NCBI GenBank assembly: GCA_944323075.1
Contig: CALURC010000012.1
Coordinates: 1 to 64,000 of the forward strand
Source: an uncultured Alistipes sp.
GTDB lineage: Bacteria; Bacteroidota; Bacteroidia; Bacteroidales; Rikenellaceae
DNA length: 64,000 bases
Direction of reading: 5' to 3'
Positions 35,068-43,340 of this stretch are shown here, one piece after another. Numbering within the stretch: position 1 is the stretch's first letter; every line of letters begins with the position of its first letter. A program made the translations under genes and the position numbers. The notes beneath the pieces were generated by a model, which did not search any database, was not told the origin of the DNA, and saw only the letters and a list, made by a program, of their open reading frames with translations.

Positions 35068-36969
35068 TTAATTGTTTTTAAATTGATATCTGTAACGGAA
35101 TCGGCCGTTAGGAGCGGAGTCTCCATCGCTGAGACACTCTTGAATATCTCCGGCATCGACAGCATTGTCGATCCATTTAAAATCGAGGGTAAATTCATTC
35201 GGGTTGGTGATGCCAAGATCGGACATCGGAATAGCCAGTTCCATCTCTTTACCTTTGACGGCATATTGGATATCGGCTTTTTTCGACCAACTCCAATCTC
35301 CTGTACAGCTTTCGAGTTGAGTCGTTTTTTCGTCGTTTACCGTGTTGTTGACTACGAAATGGAAACCTTCCCATTGTTTTGCCGATTCATTTCCTTTGAC
35401 AGTGATGAACAGGCGCATCCATTTACTGCTTTTGTAGGAAGAGATGTCCGTAGCGGTTTTAACATAGAAATAGACGTTGGTTCCGTCGTTCGTAACACGG
35501 GTCTCGAGAATATCGTTTCTTCCGGTCGTATTGGTCAGTGTTCCGACTCTTCCATATCCATAATGACTACGAGGGGCGATGTCTCCTTGGTCGTCAGCGA
35601 ATGCAGCCTGAATGTATGGCCATTCGTCCATTTTCCCGTCCACCTTGATCGTGTCAGTACGATTGTAAACGGGTTGAGGATCTACACCCTTGAATTGACG
35701 GATAAAATCAGACAGTTGATAATAGTAGTTATCCCCGAAATCACCGCGTAACGGTTCCATATCCCGACTGAATTCGTGGTTGTATTGGTCAACGAAATAG
35801 GATCCTCCAGGGGGAAGCGGGCGACCTAACATGTAATCTCCACCGTTATGGGATACAAATCGTTGAGCAACCCATTCGTTCCATCCTGTAAAGAAAAGAA
35901 GTTTTGGGTCGAGAGACAAAGCCCGTTCAAATTGGGATTTAAAGTAGATACCTTCTCCGGATTTTTGAGCGCTGCTTCCGGGTTGTATGTTGGTTTCCAC
36001 ATTGTAGCTTCTTCCGATATTCGAAGTCGGGTGGGTGGCAGCCATGACCGAAACACATTCGCGTTCTCCGTTATGCATTCCGGCTTGTTGCGGGTACATG
36101 CCGCCCCAAGGCCATTTGTCTTCTCCGCTACCGAACCATGTGTCGATATTGCTGTCATTGTAAAGATACCATGAGTGTCGGATTGTGAAGAAACTTTTGA
36201 TAGTAGAGCTTACTTCATCGGGATTACATAGCAACAAGGGTTTTCCTTCCCATTTGAACCACAAATCCTTATAAGAACCTTTGAGGTATATGTTTCGGTA
36301 TAGAGTTAATGTGGTTGTATTGGGGTTGGAGTTGGTGACAAATGCGAATTGAGGGGTGTCGTTACCTTCTTCACGCATTTCTGTAAATACTTCGCACATG
36401 GTTTCAACAACATCTAAATAGGTGAAAGAGTTGGTGACATCGAGGAAGAGAACGTCAACTCCGGCGTCAGTTAACATTTGTGCGTGTTTACGGATAACCC
36501 ATTTATCGTTTGCGACATAATAACCCAAATAGGGTTCTCCCCAATGATGAAAAGCATGTTCTGGACCAAAGGCTGGATCAGTCATGTTCTCATCGAGGAG
36601 TTTTTGGATGTCGTAGGGACTTTTTACATCAGTTGCGGAAGGCGGACGCAGTTCACCCCAGTTTGCAGGTTGATCATATCCATGACTTCCCATCCAGATA
36701 AAATAGAAGATACCGACAGTTTTATCTCCTCTTTCTTCTTTCGATTTGTATTGTACTGGATCAATTGTTCGACCGAGTGCATCTACGGCAACCCACTGCG
36801 ATGGGTTCATTTCAGCCGTAACGAGGGTCGGTTTTTGATCTTCTCCACCATCATCCGGATCGGTCGGTTGAGAAGGATCAGGATCAGGAGAGGGAGAATC
36901 GGCAGATTTGTCGTCGCCGCACGCTGCAAAGAGCAGCAGACACAGCATGAGAGAAAAGACTTTTTTCAT
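35068..36969 (-). CDS. GH71/99-like lipoprotein with CBM9-like C-terminal domain (paralogue 2)
   Basis: 633 residues. Lipobox LFAAC (Cys17) and a DPDPSQPTDPDDGGED linker (about 24-48). Same architecture as its neighbours: AVDALGRTIDP, HHWGEPYLGYYVAND, LTDAGVDVLFLDVTN and FTGWNEWVAQRFVS (near 364). In the C-terminal beta-domain, KVDGKMDEWPYIQAAFADD begins a CBM9-like fold and IDNAVDAGDIQECLSDGD ends it. It is most similar to paralogue 3, including the near-identical C-terminal segment. The 23-base gap to paralogue 3 and 9-base gap to paralogue 1 indicate one transcript. Function beyond glycan cleavage or binding is not known. Confidence 0.8.
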   Translation of the reverse strand: MKKVFSLMLCLLLFAACGDDKSADSPSPDPDPSQPTDPDDGGEDQKPTLVTAEMNPSQWVAVDALGRTIDPVQYKSKEERGDKTVGIFYFIWMGSHGYDQPANWGELRPPSATDVKSPYDIQKLLDENMTDPAFGPEHAFHHWGEPYLGYYVANDKWVIRKHAQMLTDAGVDVLFLDVTNSFTYLDVVETMCEVFTEMREEGNDTPQFAFVTNSNPNTTTLTLYRNIYLKGSYKDLWFKWEGKPLLLCNPDEVSSTIKSFFTIRHSWYLYNDSNIDTWFGSGEDKWPWGGMYPQQAGMHNGERECVSVMAATHPTSNIGRSYNVETNIQPGSSAQKSGEGIYFKSQFERALSLDPKLLFFTGWNEWVAQRFVSHNGGDYMLGRPLPPGGSYFVDQYNHEFSRDMEPLRGDFGDNYYYQLSDFIRQFKGVDPQPVYNRTDTIKVDGKMDEWPYIQAAFADDQGDIAPRSHYGYGRVGTLTNTTGRNDILETRVTNDGTNVYFYVKTATDISSYKSSKWMRLFITVKGNESAKQWEGFHFVVNNTVNDEKTTQLESCTGDWSWSKKADIQYAVKGKEMELAIPMSDLGITNPNEFTLDFKWIDNAVDAGDIQECLSDGDSAPNGRFRYRYQFKNN

Positions 36970-36992
36970 AGTAGTAATAGGTATGTTTATTG

Positions 36993-38822
36993 TTAGTTTG
37001 TTTTGAGGAATCGGTAGTTGTATCGGAAACGGCCGTTTGGAGCAGCATCACCGTCTGAGAGACACTCTTGGATGTCGCCCTCTTCGACAGCGTTGTCGAT
37101 CCATTTAAATTCGATCGAGAAGCGCTCTGGATCATCGATGCGAATCGTCTCCATAGGGATTGCTATGACAAGTTCATTGGTTTCGGACCGGTAGTCGAGA
37201 TCGGCTATTTTTGTCCAGTTCCACCCGTTCGTTGACTTTTCGAGCGTGGTCTGATCGGGTCCGCACTGATCATTGACCCGATATTGAAAACCTTCCCAAT
37301 TTCCTATGTCATTTCCTTGTACGTCGATGAACAGCCGCATCCATTTTTTGTCGGTTCTTGGCGAAAGGGGATCTTGGGTACGGACGTAGAACCAGATCGT
37401 ACGGCCGTCGTGAGCGACTTTGGCTTGAACGATGTCGTTTCTTCCGGTGAAATTGGTCAGCCGGCCGATGCGTCCGTATCCGAAATGGTCTCGGTGAAAC
37501 GTATCTCCCCGGTCGTCCGTGAATGAACTTTCAACTGTTTCCCAGCAGGAGAAGTCCTTCATGTCGATCTTATGGTATTTTGTATAGGGTTTGACAGGAT
37601 CTACACCCTTGTACCGACGGATGAAATCGCATAGCTGATAGTAGTAATTGTCACCGAAATCCCCGCGTAGGGGTTCGAGGTCACGGCTGTACTCGTGGTT
37701 GTAGTCATCACAGAAGTAGCTGTCGCCAATCTTACATTCGTTGTCGGCCAAGGTCAGGATTTCGCCCTGATTGATGAACCGCATGGCGGACCACTCGTTC
37801 CATCCCGTGAAGAAGATAAATTCCGGATCAAGTTCCATAGCCCGGGAGAACTGTTCGATGAAATGTAGTCCCTCTCCGGATCGTTGTTCGGCTTTCGTGA
37901 GGGGTTGTTTTCCGTCATGGAAACTCCGTCCGACCCGACGGACGCGGTCTTTGCGGTCGGTAGGGTGGGTTGCCGGAGCGACCGAAACCATTTCAGCCTT
38001 TTGCGGATCTTCGTCCCAACCATATCCTTGTGGGTAGTAGTCGGCCCACGGACAACACTTGTGGCCATCGCGGAACCACGGTTCACGCGAGTCGAACCAG
38101 CAGTGCCGAGTCGTAAAGAAGGCATCCATTTCGGGTGTCAGGGCCTCTCTCGGGCAGAAAACCAGCGGTTTGCCCTCCCAACGGAACCACAACTCTTCAT
38201 ATAACCCTTTGGAGTAGACGCTGTCGTACATCTTTTTCAGCGTCTCCTTGCCATTGGGCAGCAGGGTATGAAACAGACAGGAGATCTGCGGAGTATCATT
38301 GCCTTCCTCGCGTATTTTGCGGTAGGTGTCCAGAATTTTTTTGACGATGGGCAGATAGATGACCTCGTTAGTCATATCGAAGATGATGACATCTACGCCT
38401 GCGTCAGTCAACATTTGGGCGTGTTTACGGATCACCCATTCGTCGTTAGCTACGTAATAACCCAAATAGGGTTCACCCCAATGATGGAAAGCTCCGACCG
38501 GACCGTATTTCGGGTGTTGCGGATCTGTGTCCAACAGTTTCTGAATATCGTATGGACTCAGCGTATCATTCGGACCAGGCGTCAGAACGTCCATGTCGGG
38601 TTGGGTTTCGTAGCGGTCATATCCGTGGGCTCCATGCCAGATGACGAAAAACATCCCGACCGTTTTCCCGTCCCGATGGGGCCCGTACTGTTCGGACGTA
38701 CCGATGCGTCTGCCCAAAGCATCCTGTGCCGTCCATGCGAACGGGGAGGATGTTTGAGCGGAGACAGCGACCGATACGAGCAGCTGGCTCCAAAGTACGA
38801 GAAAAAGTTTTCGTCTTTTCAT
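36993..38822 (-). CDS. GH71/99-like secreted protein with CBM9-like C-terminal domain (paralogue 3)
   Basis: 609 residues from ATG 38822; an in-frame ATG at 38834 adds four residues. Unlike its two neighbours it has a cleavable signal peptide (KRRKLFLVLWSQLLVSVAVSAQ) and no lipobox, so it is probably soluble in the periplasm. The barrel contains AQDALGRRIGTS, HHWGEPYLGYYVAND, LTDAGVDVIIFDMTN and FTGWNEWSAMRFIN (near 342). The C-terminal beta-domain ends IDNAVEEGDIQECLSDGD, the segment nearly identical to paralogue 2. It follows the GH43-CBM6 gene by 57 bases. The different anchoring within a triplet suggests division of labour along one degradation path. Confidence 0.8.
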   Translation of the reverse strand: MKRRKLFLVLWSQLLVSVAVSAQTSSPFAWTAQDALGRRIGTSEQYGPHRDGKTVGMFFVIWHGAHGYDRYETQPDMDVLTPGPNDTLSPYDIQKLLDTDPQHPKYGPVGAFHHWGEPYLGYYVANDEWVIRKHAQMLTDAGVDVIIFDMTNEVIYLPIVKKILDTYRKIREEGNDTPQISCLFHTLLPNGKETLKKMYDSVYSKGLYEELWFRWEGKPLVFCPREALTPEMDAFFTTRHCWFDSREPWFRDGHKCCPWADYYPQGYGWDEDPQKAEMVSVAPATHPTDRKDRVRRVGRSFHDGKQPLTKAEQRSGEGLHFIEQFSRAMELDPEFIFFTGWNEWSAMRFINQGEILTLADNECKIGDSYFCDDYNHEYSRDLEPLRGDFGDNYYYQLCDFIRRYKGVDPVKPYTKYHKIDMKDFSCWETVESSFTDDRGDTFHRDHFGYGRIGRLTNFTGRNDIVQAKVAHDGRTIWFYVRTQDPLSPRTDKKWMRLFIDVQGNDIGNWEGFQYRVNDQCGPDQTTLEKSTNGWNWTKIADLDYRSETNELVIAIPMETIRIDDPERFSIEFKWIDNAVEEGDIQECLSDGDAAPNGRFRYNYRFLKTN

Positions 38823-38879
38823 GGCGATCCGCATTGTGTAGATCGGTTACACGTGCGATTCTAACGTTTCGAGGTTGCT

Positions 38880-40190
38880 CTATTGTTTACCGAACCGGAA
38901 AGAGTCGACGGTGAATAGCTCTTCGGCGTCATCGTCTCCTGTAAAACGAAGAGTCAGTGCATGTACGCCTTTGACGGAATTGATTTTACCCGTGAGTGTC
39001 AGTGTCTCGCCTTTGCGATCGGCCGGAACATCGATTACTCCGACAGGCGGGGTCCACAAGTTGTCGATCCATACCTCTATTTTACCGCCAGATTGGGGGG
39101 TAACGTTAACTGTGAACGTGTCGGCACCATCTCCGAAGTCGATGTATTTATAGACGGCATAGTTGTCGTTTTGGATACCGCTCAACTCTTCGTCGTGCTG
39201 GCTCTTCAAGTGTACGCGGGTATTTCCCCACATCAGACAGGCGCGTTCGGCAGGGATGGTCTCAAAGGCACAAAGTGGATCGCCGGCTCCTTGCGAGGTC
39301 ATTTCCACTTCGTTGATGCTGCCGTCTTCGTTGAATGTGATCGGTTCGATGCAGACCTTTCTGAGTGAACGGGTTCCATTAGTAGTACGGTGGTAGAGTA
39401 CGTACCAGTTGCCGTTGAATTCGCAGATTGATCCATGATTGTTCCATGATTCGGGGTCGCAGCCGGCATTGTCAACAATTACTCCTCCATATTTAAAGGG
39501 GCCGAGTGGTGATTTTGAAGTCGCATAACCGATACATGTAGGACGTCCTTTACGCAGGTGTGCATACACAAGGTAGTAGATACCATTGCGTTTACGCATA
39601 CTGCTGCCTTCATGGAAGAAGTGTTCCTGTTCGGTGACCAGTCCGTCTACGATCGTTGTCGTGTCGACTTCGAGCATGTTGTCTTTGAGTTTCGCGCCTT
39701 TGGCCGAAAATTGTCCCCAATAAAGGTAAGCCTGTCCATCGTCATCTATGAAGACTGCCGGATCGATTTGTGAGATTCCTTTCATCGGTTGTCCGTTTAG
39801 GAACGGTCCGTCCGGAGAGTCCGATACGGCTACACCCTCGTCGATGCGGTCATTCATGCTATAATAGAGATAATATTTCCCATCTTTATAGGCAGCGTCG
39901 GAAGCGTATAGGGCTCCGTCGCTGTAGGGGACCTGATCGTTCGGACCCTTCGAAGCGAAAGCGTTTTCTCTGATTGTCCAATTTTTCAGGTCTGAAGTTG
40001 AGATCAGATCATATCTGTCAGAACAATAATAATCGGGACTTTCGTCGCGGGATACATATAAATAAAGTCTGCCGTCTTTCCATTGGTGCCCTTCGGGGTC
40101 GGCAAGAAATACACCCGGTGGAACAATAGGATTTTGGGCAAAAAGAGTACTGCTCAACAATAAGCTGGCAGCGACAAATTTTATTTTCAT
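38880..40190 (-). CDS. GH43-family glycosidase with C-terminal CBM6-like domain
   Basis: 436 residues with a signal peptide (KIKFVAASLLLSSTLFAQ). The five-bladed GH43 propeller covers about 25-310. The three acidic residues typical of GH43 are visible: Asp in FLADPEGHQWKDG, Asp in SQIDPAVFIDDDGQAY and Glu in FHEGSSMRKRNG. The C-terminal 120 residues look like a CBM6-type beta-sandwich (GGKIEVWIDN, LTLRFTGDDDAEEL). GH43 enzymes are arabinofuranosidases, xylosidases or galactosidases. It lies 126 bases after the other GH43 and before the GH71/99 triplet. Confidence 0.87.
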   Translation of the reverse strand: MKIKFVAASLLLSSTLFAQNPIVPPGVFLADPEGHQWKDGRLYLYVSRDESPDYYCSDRYDLISTSDLKNWTIRENAFASKGPNDQVPYSDGALYASDAAYKDGKYYLYYSMNDRIDEGVAVSDSPDGPFLNGQPMKGISQIDPAVFIDDDGQAYLYWGQFSAKGAKLKDNMLEVDTTTIVDGLVTEQEHFFHEGSSMRKRNGIYYLVYAHLRKGRPTCIGYATSKSPLGPFKYGGVIVDNAGCDPESWNNHGSICEFNGNWYVLYHRTTNGTRSLRKVCIEPITFNEDGSINEVEMTSQGAGDPLCAFETIPAERACLMWGNTRVHLKSQHDEELSGIQNDNYAVYKYIDFGDGADTFTVNVTPQSGGKIEVWIDNLWTPPVGVIDVPADRKGETLTLTGKINSVKGVHALTLRFTGDDDAEELFTVDSFRFGKQ

Positions 40191-40316
40191 AAATGATACG
40201 TTGTTATGCCGCGTTTGCGGCCGGTTCTGTTAAAGTTTAGTTATTAGTTAGATGATTTGCCTTTTCCCTATCAATTTTTCAGAATAAGGTAGAGGCTGTA
40301 GTTGCGACTGTGTCTG

Positions 40317-41357
40317 TTAGGGTTTCGGCTGAGGCGTAGATGTGGGACCGTCGATACAGAGTTTTCCCTTCTTGAAGTAAATCCGGTCGATACAAACAAC
40401 GCGGTCGAAGTTCGGTTTAGTACAGTTAGGGTCGGCATGGCGATGGTATACGATGAACAACTCTTTGCCGTCGGGCGATTCGATGATCGAGTTGTGTCCG
40501 GGTGATGAAACTCCAATGCTTAGATCCGTGGTCATCAGTGGATTATCTTCATATTTGGTCCATGGACCGAGTGGGTGTTTTGCCGTTGCAATACCGACTC
40601 CATAAAATTCATATCCCGTATCGTTGGCCGAGTAGGTCATATAGTAGGTCTTTCCTTTTTTGATCACCGTTGCACCTTCGTTACAGCGGTTAACGTCCCA
40701 ACGTACTTTTTCCCATGGTTGCGATGCTCTGGAAACAAGACGGGGTTCACCCACCATACCTGAAAGGTCTTTTTTCAATTCAACGACGTAGTTTTCACCA
40801 TATCCATATCCGTCCTGATTTCCGTTTTTACTGAAATATAGATAAGGGGTCTGTTCCTTATCATCGTCTACGAAAATATGGCAGTCGATGGCTGAGTAGT
40901 TCAAGTCAAACCAGGGTGTATATAGATCCTTAAAAGGACCTTCTGGCTTGTCACTGACAGCCAGACAAGAGAGCAATAATCCGCGTTTGGCATCCAGACA
41001 GCTGTATGTCATGTAGAATTTACCTTTGTAATATTCCACTTCAGGAGCCCAGAAAGCGCCGGCGCCGAAATGGTTTTCAGATTTTCTATAAAGCGGGCCT
41101 CCGTATTTCCAAGTGACCATATCTTTGGAGGTGTAGTAGTCAAATCCGTTCTCAGCAGTAGTACCGGTCATGTAATATGTGTCACCGTATTTATATACGA
41201 ATGGGTCGCCGAATCGTAAGGTGTCACCGTCGACTGTTTTGAGCGGGTTGGTGTAAGTTTCAGCTTTACTTTTTCCGAAAACAAAAATGGAGGAGCAGCA
41301 TAGAAAAGCTGTTAGAACAAGACAAAGCGTCGTTGGGAAAAGTTTTAAGGTTTTCAT
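40317..41357 (-). CDS. GH43-family glycosidase
   Basis: 346 residues, a single-domain GH43-like propeller with an N-terminal export signal (KTLKLFPTTLCLVLTAFLCC); the LCCSS stretch could serve as a lipobox, so anchoring is uncertain. The catalytic triad: base Asp in RFGDPFVYKYGD, pKa-modulating Asp in SAIDCHIFVDDD, acid Glu in RCNEGATVIKKG. It is the first gene of the minus-strand unit of five. Only promoter elements and a G/T-rich tract lie upstream. Substrate is not defined; arabinose- or xylose-containing glycans are the usual targets. Confidence 0.85.
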   Translation of the reverse strand: MKTLKLFPTTLCLVLTAFLCCSSIFVFGKSKAETYTNPLKTVDGDTLRFGDPFVYKYGDTYYMTGTTAENGFDYYTSKDMVTWKYGGPLYRKSENHFGAGAFWAPEVEYYKGKFYMTYSCLDAKRGLLLSCLAVSDKPEGPFKDLYTPWFDLNYSAIDCHIFVDDDKEQTPYLYFSKNGNQDGYGYGENYVVELKKDLSGMVGEPRLVSRASQPWEKVRWDVNRCNEGATVIKKGKTYYMTYSANDTGYEFYGVGIATAKHPLGPWTKYEDNPLMTTDLSIGVSSPGHNSIIESPDGKELFIVYHRHADPNCTKPNFDRVVCIDRIYFKKGKLCIDGPTSTPQPKP

Positions 41358-41407
41358 TTTTAATCTAAGTTGTATTTATTTTGTATGTTTCTATTTTGAA
41401 CCGATTA

Positions 41408-41591
41408 CAAATATATAAAAAAGGCCCGGTATTTCAATACCGAGCCCCAACCTAACTTAACCCAACTTTACCTAACTGTATCAAGGCCTAACTAACCTCG
41501 ACACTCAACTAACCTTAACACTAACTATTCATCAAGTCTCTATTTTTACAAAAAGAGCTTGCGGGTAACTTTCGTTTCCATCACAAAATTA
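41408..41591 (-). ncRNA. Candidate intergenic small RNA with its own terminator
   Basis: On the minus strand: -7 box TAATTTTG at 41591-41584 (no clear -33 box), then about 130 bases including six GTTAG repeats (41525-41452), then a 10-bp terminator stem GGCTCGGTAT/ATACCGGGCC (41446-41423) with TTTTTT directly after. A transcript of about 155-165 bases is expected. It is either an independent sRNA or the attenuated leader of the downstream GH43 operon; the TATATTTG box at 41415-41408 would then drive the operon alone. RNA evidence is lacking. Confidence 0.45.
41452..41525 (-). repeat. GTTAG-rich quasi-repeat tract
   Basis: Six copies of GTTAG on the minus strand (forward CTAAC at 41452, 41472, 41488, 41492, 41509 and 41521) in 74 bases, with GTTGG and GTTAA variants between. 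Spacing is irregular, so it is not a simple tandem repeat. Confidence 0.6.
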
Positions 41592-41793
41592 GTTGGATCG
41601 GCAGGATAATTTTTTTTTCTTTTATTCATTTTTTTGCATTCCTGTTTCTAACTGTCGGTTGTTTAGATAATAAAAAAACATTTTGTGATATTTATACAAT
41701 TGGAGAAAATATTGTAACTTTGATCCGAAAGGAGATAAAACAGAGTAAAACGATGCGTTCGACAGAGGCATTTTGAATGAAGAGTAGAATATG

Positions 41794-42414
41794 ATGAGAA
41801 AATGGGTTGGAATATTCGCAGTAATTTGGTTGCTTTCAGGGTGTCTCAAGACTGATGAAACGCAGTACTATACGGATATTTATTGGTTTCGAGATGCGAC
41901 GGTTATTGCGGGAATCGATACTTCGACACATCAGACATTCGATTTGCCGATATCCGTGTTTCGTATAGCAGGTTTGGTTTATGAGACCGATTCTGTCGCA
42001 TTTGAAGTGTTGGCTGCACAAACTACAGCAACTTCTCCGGACGTGTATGAGATTGAATCGAATGTTGTTCGGTTTGTCAAAGCAGATACGACTCGTGCGG
42101 AAATCAAACTTAAGGTCCATTCAGAAGGGTTGCTACAGAACGATACTGTTGCATTACGGTTGGTCTATGATCATCCATCCAATACGGTGACATTGAGACG
42201 TCATGATCGGATAAGTGTAGTACTGATGCCTGTTGTTCCGACTCCTGAGCCTGAACCTGAGCCTGAGCCCGAACCAGATCCGGGAACAGAAGTTGATCCT
42301 GATGAAAGCGATAATCCGGATGAAAATCCTGATCAGGAAGAGGATCCCGGGGCCGATACGGGAAGTGATTCGGGAACGTCTGATACAACGACAGATTCAG
42401 AAATAGGAGATTAA
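41794..42414 (+). CDS. Small lipoprotein with Glu/Pro/Asp-rich tail, function unknown
   Basis: 206 residues from ATG 41794; a tandem ATG at 41791 adds one residue. Signal peptide RKWVGIFAVIWLLSGC, with Cys as lipid anchor. Residues 20-145 look like a single beta-sandwich that I do not recognise with confidence; a DUF4843- or Calx-beta-like fold is possible. The remaining 60 residues are low-complexity: PEPEPEPEPEPDP and then Asp/Glu/Ser/Thr-rich. It is the first gene of the plus-strand unit with the DUF1080 and ThuA genes (gaps of 102 and 44 bases). A binding or spacer role at the surface is inference only. Confidence 0.65.
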   Translation: MRKWVGIFAVIWLLSGCLKTDETQYYTDIYWFRDATVIAGIDTSTHQTFDLPISVFRIAGLVYETDSVAFEVLAAQTTATSPDVYEIESNVVRFVKADTTRAEIKLKVHSEGLLQNDTVALRLVYDHPSNTVTLRRHDRISVVLMPVVPTPEPEPEPEPEPDPGTEVDPDESDNPDENPDQEEDPGADTGSDSGTSDTTTDSEIGD

Positions 42415-42516
42415 CGAGGATGCGTAATCTAAGGAAATCTTCTGTATAAAGGAGCTTTGATCGGTGATAGTATGAAATAAAGAGTTTCGATGTATAACTT
42501 ATAACCCAAACAAATT

Positions 42517-43296
42517 ATGAAAATTGAAGTATTGTGTAGCATGTTGTGCATGGGAATATGCATGAATGCTCAAGGACAAGAAACTAAAAAGTATCCCGAT
42601 CCGGCACCTATGCAGCCTCAAATGTCTGAATTTTGGACTCCTCAGCCTAAGATTGTAGTTCCGCCGGATATGGATCAAGCCATTATTGCCCCTCCTTCTG
42701 ATGCTGTTGTTTTGTTGGGATTGGATGCTAACAGTGCAGACGAATGGGTTAATTGTGATCCGAATAAGACGGTAGAGTGGGGTGTAGAAAAGGGTATTAT
42801 GACCGTCAAACCCAATTCGGGAAGTATTCGGACCAAACGGGAGTTCGGCGATTTTCAACTACATGTCGAGTGGAGTGCGCCGACTGAGATCGTAGGTGAA
42901 AGCCAGGGAAGAGGTAATAGTGGAGTCTTTATGCAGGGACTTTATGAGGTGCAGATACTCGATAACTACGATAACGAGACTTATGCGAACGGTCAGGCCG
43001 GAAGTATCTACAAACAGACCCCTCCGTTGGTGAATGCTTGTCAAAAACCGGGAAAATGGAATACGTATGATATTATTTACACGGCACCTCGTTTTAAGGA
43101 AGATGGATCGTTGCAGTCCCACGGTCGAATTACGGTACTGCACAACGGTGTATTGATTCAAAACAATACGCTTATTCTCGGAACGACGGAGTTTATCGGA
43201 TTTCCGCGTATAGTTGCTCATGGTAAGGGCCCGATCATCTTGCAAGACCACTTAAATCCTGTTCGTTTTAGAAACATTTGGATTAGGGAGTTATAG
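42517..43296 (+). CDS. Secreted DUF1080 (3-keto-glycoside hydrolase-type) protein
   Basis: 259 residues with an export signal (KIEVLCSMLCMGICMNAQGQ). The beta-jelly-roll matches the 3-keto-disaccharide hydrolase/DUF1080 family: FGDFQLHVEWSAPTE, QGRGNSGVFMQGLYEVQIL, NTYDIIYTAPRF and RITVLHNGVLIQNN. Relatives cleave 3-keto-glycosides by a lyase or hydrolase route after an oxidoreductase has made the 3-keto sugar. No such oxidoreductase is in view, although a ThuA protein follows 44 bases on, a frequent neighbour of DUF1080. It is periplasmic. Placement in the family is firm; activity is not. Confidence 0.87.
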   Translation: MKIEVLCSMLCMGICMNAQGQETKKYPDPAPMQPQMSEFWTPQPKIVVPPDMDQAIIAPPSDAVVLLGLDANSADEWVNCDPNKTVEWGVEKGIMTVKPNSGSIRTKREFGDFQLHVEWSAPTEIVGESQGRGNSGVFMQGLYEVQILDNYDNETYANGQAGSIYKQTPPLVNACQKPGKWNTYDIIYTAPRFKEDGSLQSHGRITVLHNGVLIQNNTLILGTTEFIGFPRIVAHGKGPIILQDHLNPVRFRNIWIREL

Positions 43297-43340
43297 TGTT
43301 CTCTTTTTCGCGAAACGAAATGTAATTTAAAGCGACGGGT

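Larger units (their letters stand above)
41358..41790. other. 433-base divergent intergenic region
   Basis: Between the minus-strand glycosidase unit and the plus-strand lipoprotein. It holds a TATATTTG box (41415-41408, minus), the terminator hairpin (41415-41446), a GTTAG-repeat tract (41452-41525), a TAATTTTG box (41591-41584, minus) and a TAACTTTG box (41715-41722, plus), the last ending 71 bases before ATG 41794. The small reading frames here are not credible. Confidence 0.65.

Noticed and set aside
41566-41578. 13-base match TAACTTTCGTTTC between this region and 5779-5791
   Set aside because: Matches of this length are expected several times by chance in 64 kb, and the flanks do not align.
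41676-41695. TTGTGATATTTATACAA upstream of the acidic-tail lipoprotein as a Rex operator
   Set aside because: Only one half resembles the Rex consensus, and the symmetry does not hold. Too weak.
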